A DNA stretch of 64,000 bases, from positions 1-64,000 of the forward strand of contig JAJZMF010000020.1 in assembly GCA_021850325.1 (NCBI GenBank). The letters are read 5' to 3'. Under the pieces are notes generated by a model that was not told the origin of the DNA, did no database searches, and saw only the letters and a list, made by a program, of their open reading frames with translations. Below are positions 61,638-64,000 of this stretch, piece after piece. The position numbers and the translations under genes were made by a program. Each line of letters begins with the position of its first letter. Positions within the stretch are counted from its first letter, which is position 1. The stretch is from Actinomycetes bacterium. Its GTDB lineage: Bacteria; Actinomycetota; Acidimicrobiia; Acidimicrobiales; Palsa-688.

Positions 61638-63173
61638 ATGAGCACCGTGCCCTCGCTGCTGCACCCCCTGGGGGACGATGCCCTGAGCGGTGCCCCCGAG
61701 GCCTCCCTGGCCCTCACCGACCTGGGCCTGCACCAGGCGCTGGCTGTGATGGGGGACCTCGGGCCGGAGCTCGAGGCGCTCTTCCGCACCCCGGCCGGCG
61801 GGGCGGACGCCGTGGCCTACCGTTACGAGGTCTGGGACGACCTGGGCGCAGGGGTGGTCGAGAGCCTGCTGCGCAGGTTCACCCAACAGATGGGCTCGTT
61901 GCGCGAGCTGCTCGCAACGGCAGCCCGGGCCCGCAATGCCTGGCAGGCCCGTCGGCTCGTGGTGGAGGCCTGCAGTGCCTACACCGCGCACGTCCGCTCG
62001 CTCAGCACCGGGCTCACCTCCGCCTGTGCCAGTTCACGTGCCCTGCGCGCCTTTGGTACCGAACTGGAGGCCTACGTGGGTTCGGCAGCCTTCGCCGAGC
62101 TCGAGGAGGGCTCCCGGGCCGTGCTGGACGAGCTGGGCGAGGTCCGCTACACCGTGCTCGTCCGCAACAACAGGGTCACCGTCACCACCTACCAGGGAGA
62201 GGACGACTACGCCCTGGAGGTCGCCCGGACCTTTGCCCGCTTCGAGGCGCCCGGTGGCCAGCAGTACCGCTTCGCCAGCTCCGGGCCGGTCGAGCTGGAC
62301 GACGTAGAAGCACGCCTGCTCGACGTGGTGGCCGAGCTGCACCCTGGCCCGTTCGGCCGCCTCGACCGGTTCGCCGCCCACAACGGCGCCTTCTTCCACC
62401 CCGCCGTCGTCTCGCTGGAGAAGGGGGCACGCTTCTACCTCACCTACCTCGACCTCGTCGCCCCTCTGCGGGCCCGTGGGCTCGGAGTGTGCCGGCCCCA
62501 GCTGTCGGTGGGCCCCGGGCCCACGAGAGCCGAGGGCCTCTACGACCTGGCCCTCGCCCTTCGGGCCGGCACAGCCGCCAACCCGCCGGAGGTCGTCCCC
62601 AACGACGTCGACCTGGCGGCCGACGAACGCACCGTGATCGTGACCGGCCCCAACAGCGGAGGCAAGACGACCCTGGCGCGCGCCCTGGGCCAGGCCCACT
62701 ACCTCGCAACGTTGGGCCTTCCCGTCCCGGCGCGCCGCGCCGAGCTCGTGCTCCCCGACCGGGTCGCCACCTCGTTCACCCAGAAGGAGGTCCTGGACCT
62801 CGGCCGGAGCCACCTCGAGCACGAGCTCGTGCACCTGCACGAGGTCCTGGCCCACGCCGGGCCCCGCACCGTGGTGGTCCTGAACGAGACCTTCTCCTCC
62901 ACCACGCTGCGTGATGCCCTGCTGCTCGGGCGGGCGGTCCTGGGCGCGCTCGCGGAACGGGGCTCTCTGTGCATCTTCGTGACCTTCGTCGAGGAGCTCG
63001 TCACCTCGGTGCCCGGCGCAGTGAGCCTGGCTGCGGTCGTGGGCACCGACGACCGGCTGCGCCGGACCTACCGCTTCACCCGCCAGCCCCCTCAGGGCGC
63101 TGTCTACGCCGCAGCTCTGGCCGAGCGCTACGGGTTGACCGATCTCGGGGCCCGGGACCAGGTGGGGCGGTGA
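61638..63173 (+). CDS. MutS-like ATPase 1 (no mismatch-recognition domain)
   Basis: A 511-residue protein with a helical lever-like N-terminal ~300 residues and a C-terminal MutS-type ATPase. Walker A is VTGPNSGGKTTLARALGQ (near residue 336), Walker B is VVVLNETFSSTTLRDALLLG, where Asn replaces the usual Asp, and FVTFVEELV follows. The N-terminal mismatch-binding and connector domains of MutS are absent, so it is not a standard mismatch repair enzyme. A related gene overlaps its stop, so the two products may work as a heteromer. It starts at ATG 61638, 49 bases after crcB. Confidence 0.85.
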   Translation: MSTVPSLLHPLGDDALSGAPEASLALTDLGLHQALAVMGDLGPELEALFRTPAGGADAVAYRYEVWDDLGAGVVESLLRRFTQQMGSLRELLATAARARNAWQARRLVVEACSAYTAHVRSLSTGLTSACASSRALRAFGTELEAYVGSAAFAELEEGSRAVLDELGEVRYTVLVRNNRVTVTTYQGEDDYALEVARTFARFEAPGGQQYRFASSGPVELDDVEARLLDVVAELHPGPFGRLDRFAAHNGAFFHPAVVSLEKGARFYLTYLDLVAPLRARGLGVCRPQLSVGPGPTRAEGLYDLALALRAGTAANPPEVVPNDVDLAADERTVIVTGPNSGGKTTLARALGQAHYLATLGLPVPARRAELVLPDRVATSFTQKEVLDLGRSHLEHELVHLHEVLAHAGPRTVVVLNETFSSTTLRDALLLGRAVLGALAERGSLCIFVTFVEELVTSVPGAVSLAAVVGTDDRLRRTYRFTRQPPQGAVYAAALAERYGLTDLGARDQVGR

Positions 63174-64000
63174 GGCCGAGGCTGATGTCGCCCGAGGCCG
63201 ACTTCGTGGCCGGCCCCGGGCTCCCCACCGGGGCACAGGACCAGGAGGACGACCTGGGCCTGTCGTCGGTGGTCGCAGTCATGGGCGACGGCGACCAGGT
63301 GCGGGCCAGGGCGGCCCGGGCGGCGCTCAGCAACCCGGTGGCCGACCACGCAACGCTGCTCTGGCGCCAGCAGGCCCTGGCGGACCTCACAGCGAACGCC
63401 GGGCTGGCGACCGAGCTGTACCAGGCGGCGACCTACGCCCTGCGCGAGCACGACCGGCTCACCATCTGGGGGATGGGCCGCTCGCCCGAGAGCATGCGCT
63501 ACACCTCGGTCCAGGTACTGGAGATGTTCGTACCCGAGCTGGTGAAGCTGCGCCGGCTGCTCGCCGGCTACGGCGACCGCCTGGCGTCGCCGGCCCTGAG
63601 GGGCCTGCACGACCGGGTGCAGGCCGAGCTGGACGACCGCTACCTGGACGAGGTCCGGTCGCACCTGGCCCGCATGCAGCTGGCCGGGGGCACCAGCTTC
63701 AGTGCCTCCCTGGGCGATGCCAACCATGGCACGGCCTACATGATGCACGAGCCCCCCTCCCAGGGCATGCGCTGGCGGCTGGCAAGACGAGGGCCCCAGA
63801 GCCGTACCTTCAGCGTGGCCGAGGGTGACGAGGAGGGCATGCGGGCCCTGGCCCGGCTGCAGGGCCGGGGTATCGCCGTTGCCGCGACAGCGCTGGCGGC
63901 GGCGGCGGCCCACGTCCGGGGCTTCTTCGAGGTCCTGCAAGCCGAAACGGCTTTCTACCTGGGGGCCATGCACCTGAGCGCCGTGATCGGCTCCCGCGGC
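63170..64000 (+). CDS. MutS-like ATPase 2, N-terminal part (runs off window)
   Basis: An open frame begins with GTG at 63170, overlapping the stop of the previous gene (GTGA), or with ATG at 63185, and stays open to the window end (about 277 codons). It reads MSPEADFVAGPGLP, then LSNPVADHATLLWRQQALAD and TIWGMGRSPESMRYTSVQVLE, with YLDEVRSHLARMQLAGGTSF further on. The helical layout resembles MutS-like lever domains (LxxNPVxDxxTLxxRQ is typical); the ATPase motif should lie beyond the window. It is probably a paralogue and partner of ATPase 1. Confidence 0.75.
   Translation, partial: MRPRLMSPEADFVAGPGLPTGAQDQEDDLGLSSVVAVMGDGDQVRARAARAALSNPVADHATLLWRQQALADLTANAGLATELYQAATYALREHDRLTIWGMGRSPESMRYTSVQVLEMFVPELVKLRRLLAGYGDRLASPALRGLHDRVQAELDDRYLDEVRSHLARMQLAGGTSFSASLGDANHGTAYMMHEPPSQGMRWRLARRGPQSRTFSVAEGDEEGMRALARLQGRGIAVAATALAAAAAHVRGFFEVLQAETAFYLGAMHLSAVIGSRG

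Overview
The window is GC-rich, uses many GTG and TTG starts and has short ATGA/GTGA/TGATG overlaps. It carries an actinobacterial core order (secG-tpiA-pgk-gap-yvcK-rapZ-...-uvrC, uvrA, rpsA-coaE), a DUF222/HNH protein and secreted proteins with GYWL-type repeats. Together these suggest an Actinomycetota chromosome, probably from the Acidimicrobiia. That placement is inference; no 16S gene is present.

1-23.3 kb is a loose, gene-poor region with many broken genes. It holds an ABC ATPase fragment abutting a decarboxylase fragment at the left edge, then a DUF3326 gene, a frameshifted secreted-repeat gene and a cupin fragment. Next come a large secreted protein, an FmdE protein with a TauE/SafE permease, a methyltransferase, an ArsR/RibD_C fusion, a GerW-like protein and an NlpC/P60-like secreted protein without its usual catalytic His. 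A TetR/SDR divergent pair with two operators, a PadR-controlled MacB-like exporter, a large orphan secreted protein, a GNAT remnant, a sulfotransferase-like gene and an IS30 remnant follow. The region stops at a tRNA-Leu(GAG).

23.6-37.7 kb is denser. It has a DUF222/HNH gene, then a minus-strand group that looks like phosphonate (probably 2-aminoethylphosphonate) metabolism: a phosphonate monoester hydrolase/sulfatase, a PhnZ-type HD protein that lacks several metal ligands, an SBP-permease-permease-ATPase importer, a TIGR03364-type flavin oxidoreductase and, unexpectedly, menB as the last gene. A lipoprotein family-5 binding protein overlaps an EamA exporter.

37.8-44.0 kb is a complete dipeptide/oligopeptide importer (binding protein, two permeases, and both ATPases fused in one chain). 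44.1-56.6 kb is the conserved core: secG, tpiA, pgk, gap, yvcK, rapZ, a methyltransferase, uvrC, a secreted helical protein and uvrA. whiA, which usually sits between yvcK and gap, is not there. 56.7-64 kb holds a BNR-repeat lipoprotein, rpsA, coaE, a fluoride riboswitch with two crcB genes, and two overlapping MutS-like ATPase genes, the second cut by the window end.

The most unusual items are the PhnZ-like pseudoenzyme in the phosphonate operon, the overlapping pair of MutS-like ATPases, the ArsR/RibD_C deletion fusion, the missing whiA, and the cluster of decayed genes ending at the tRNA.
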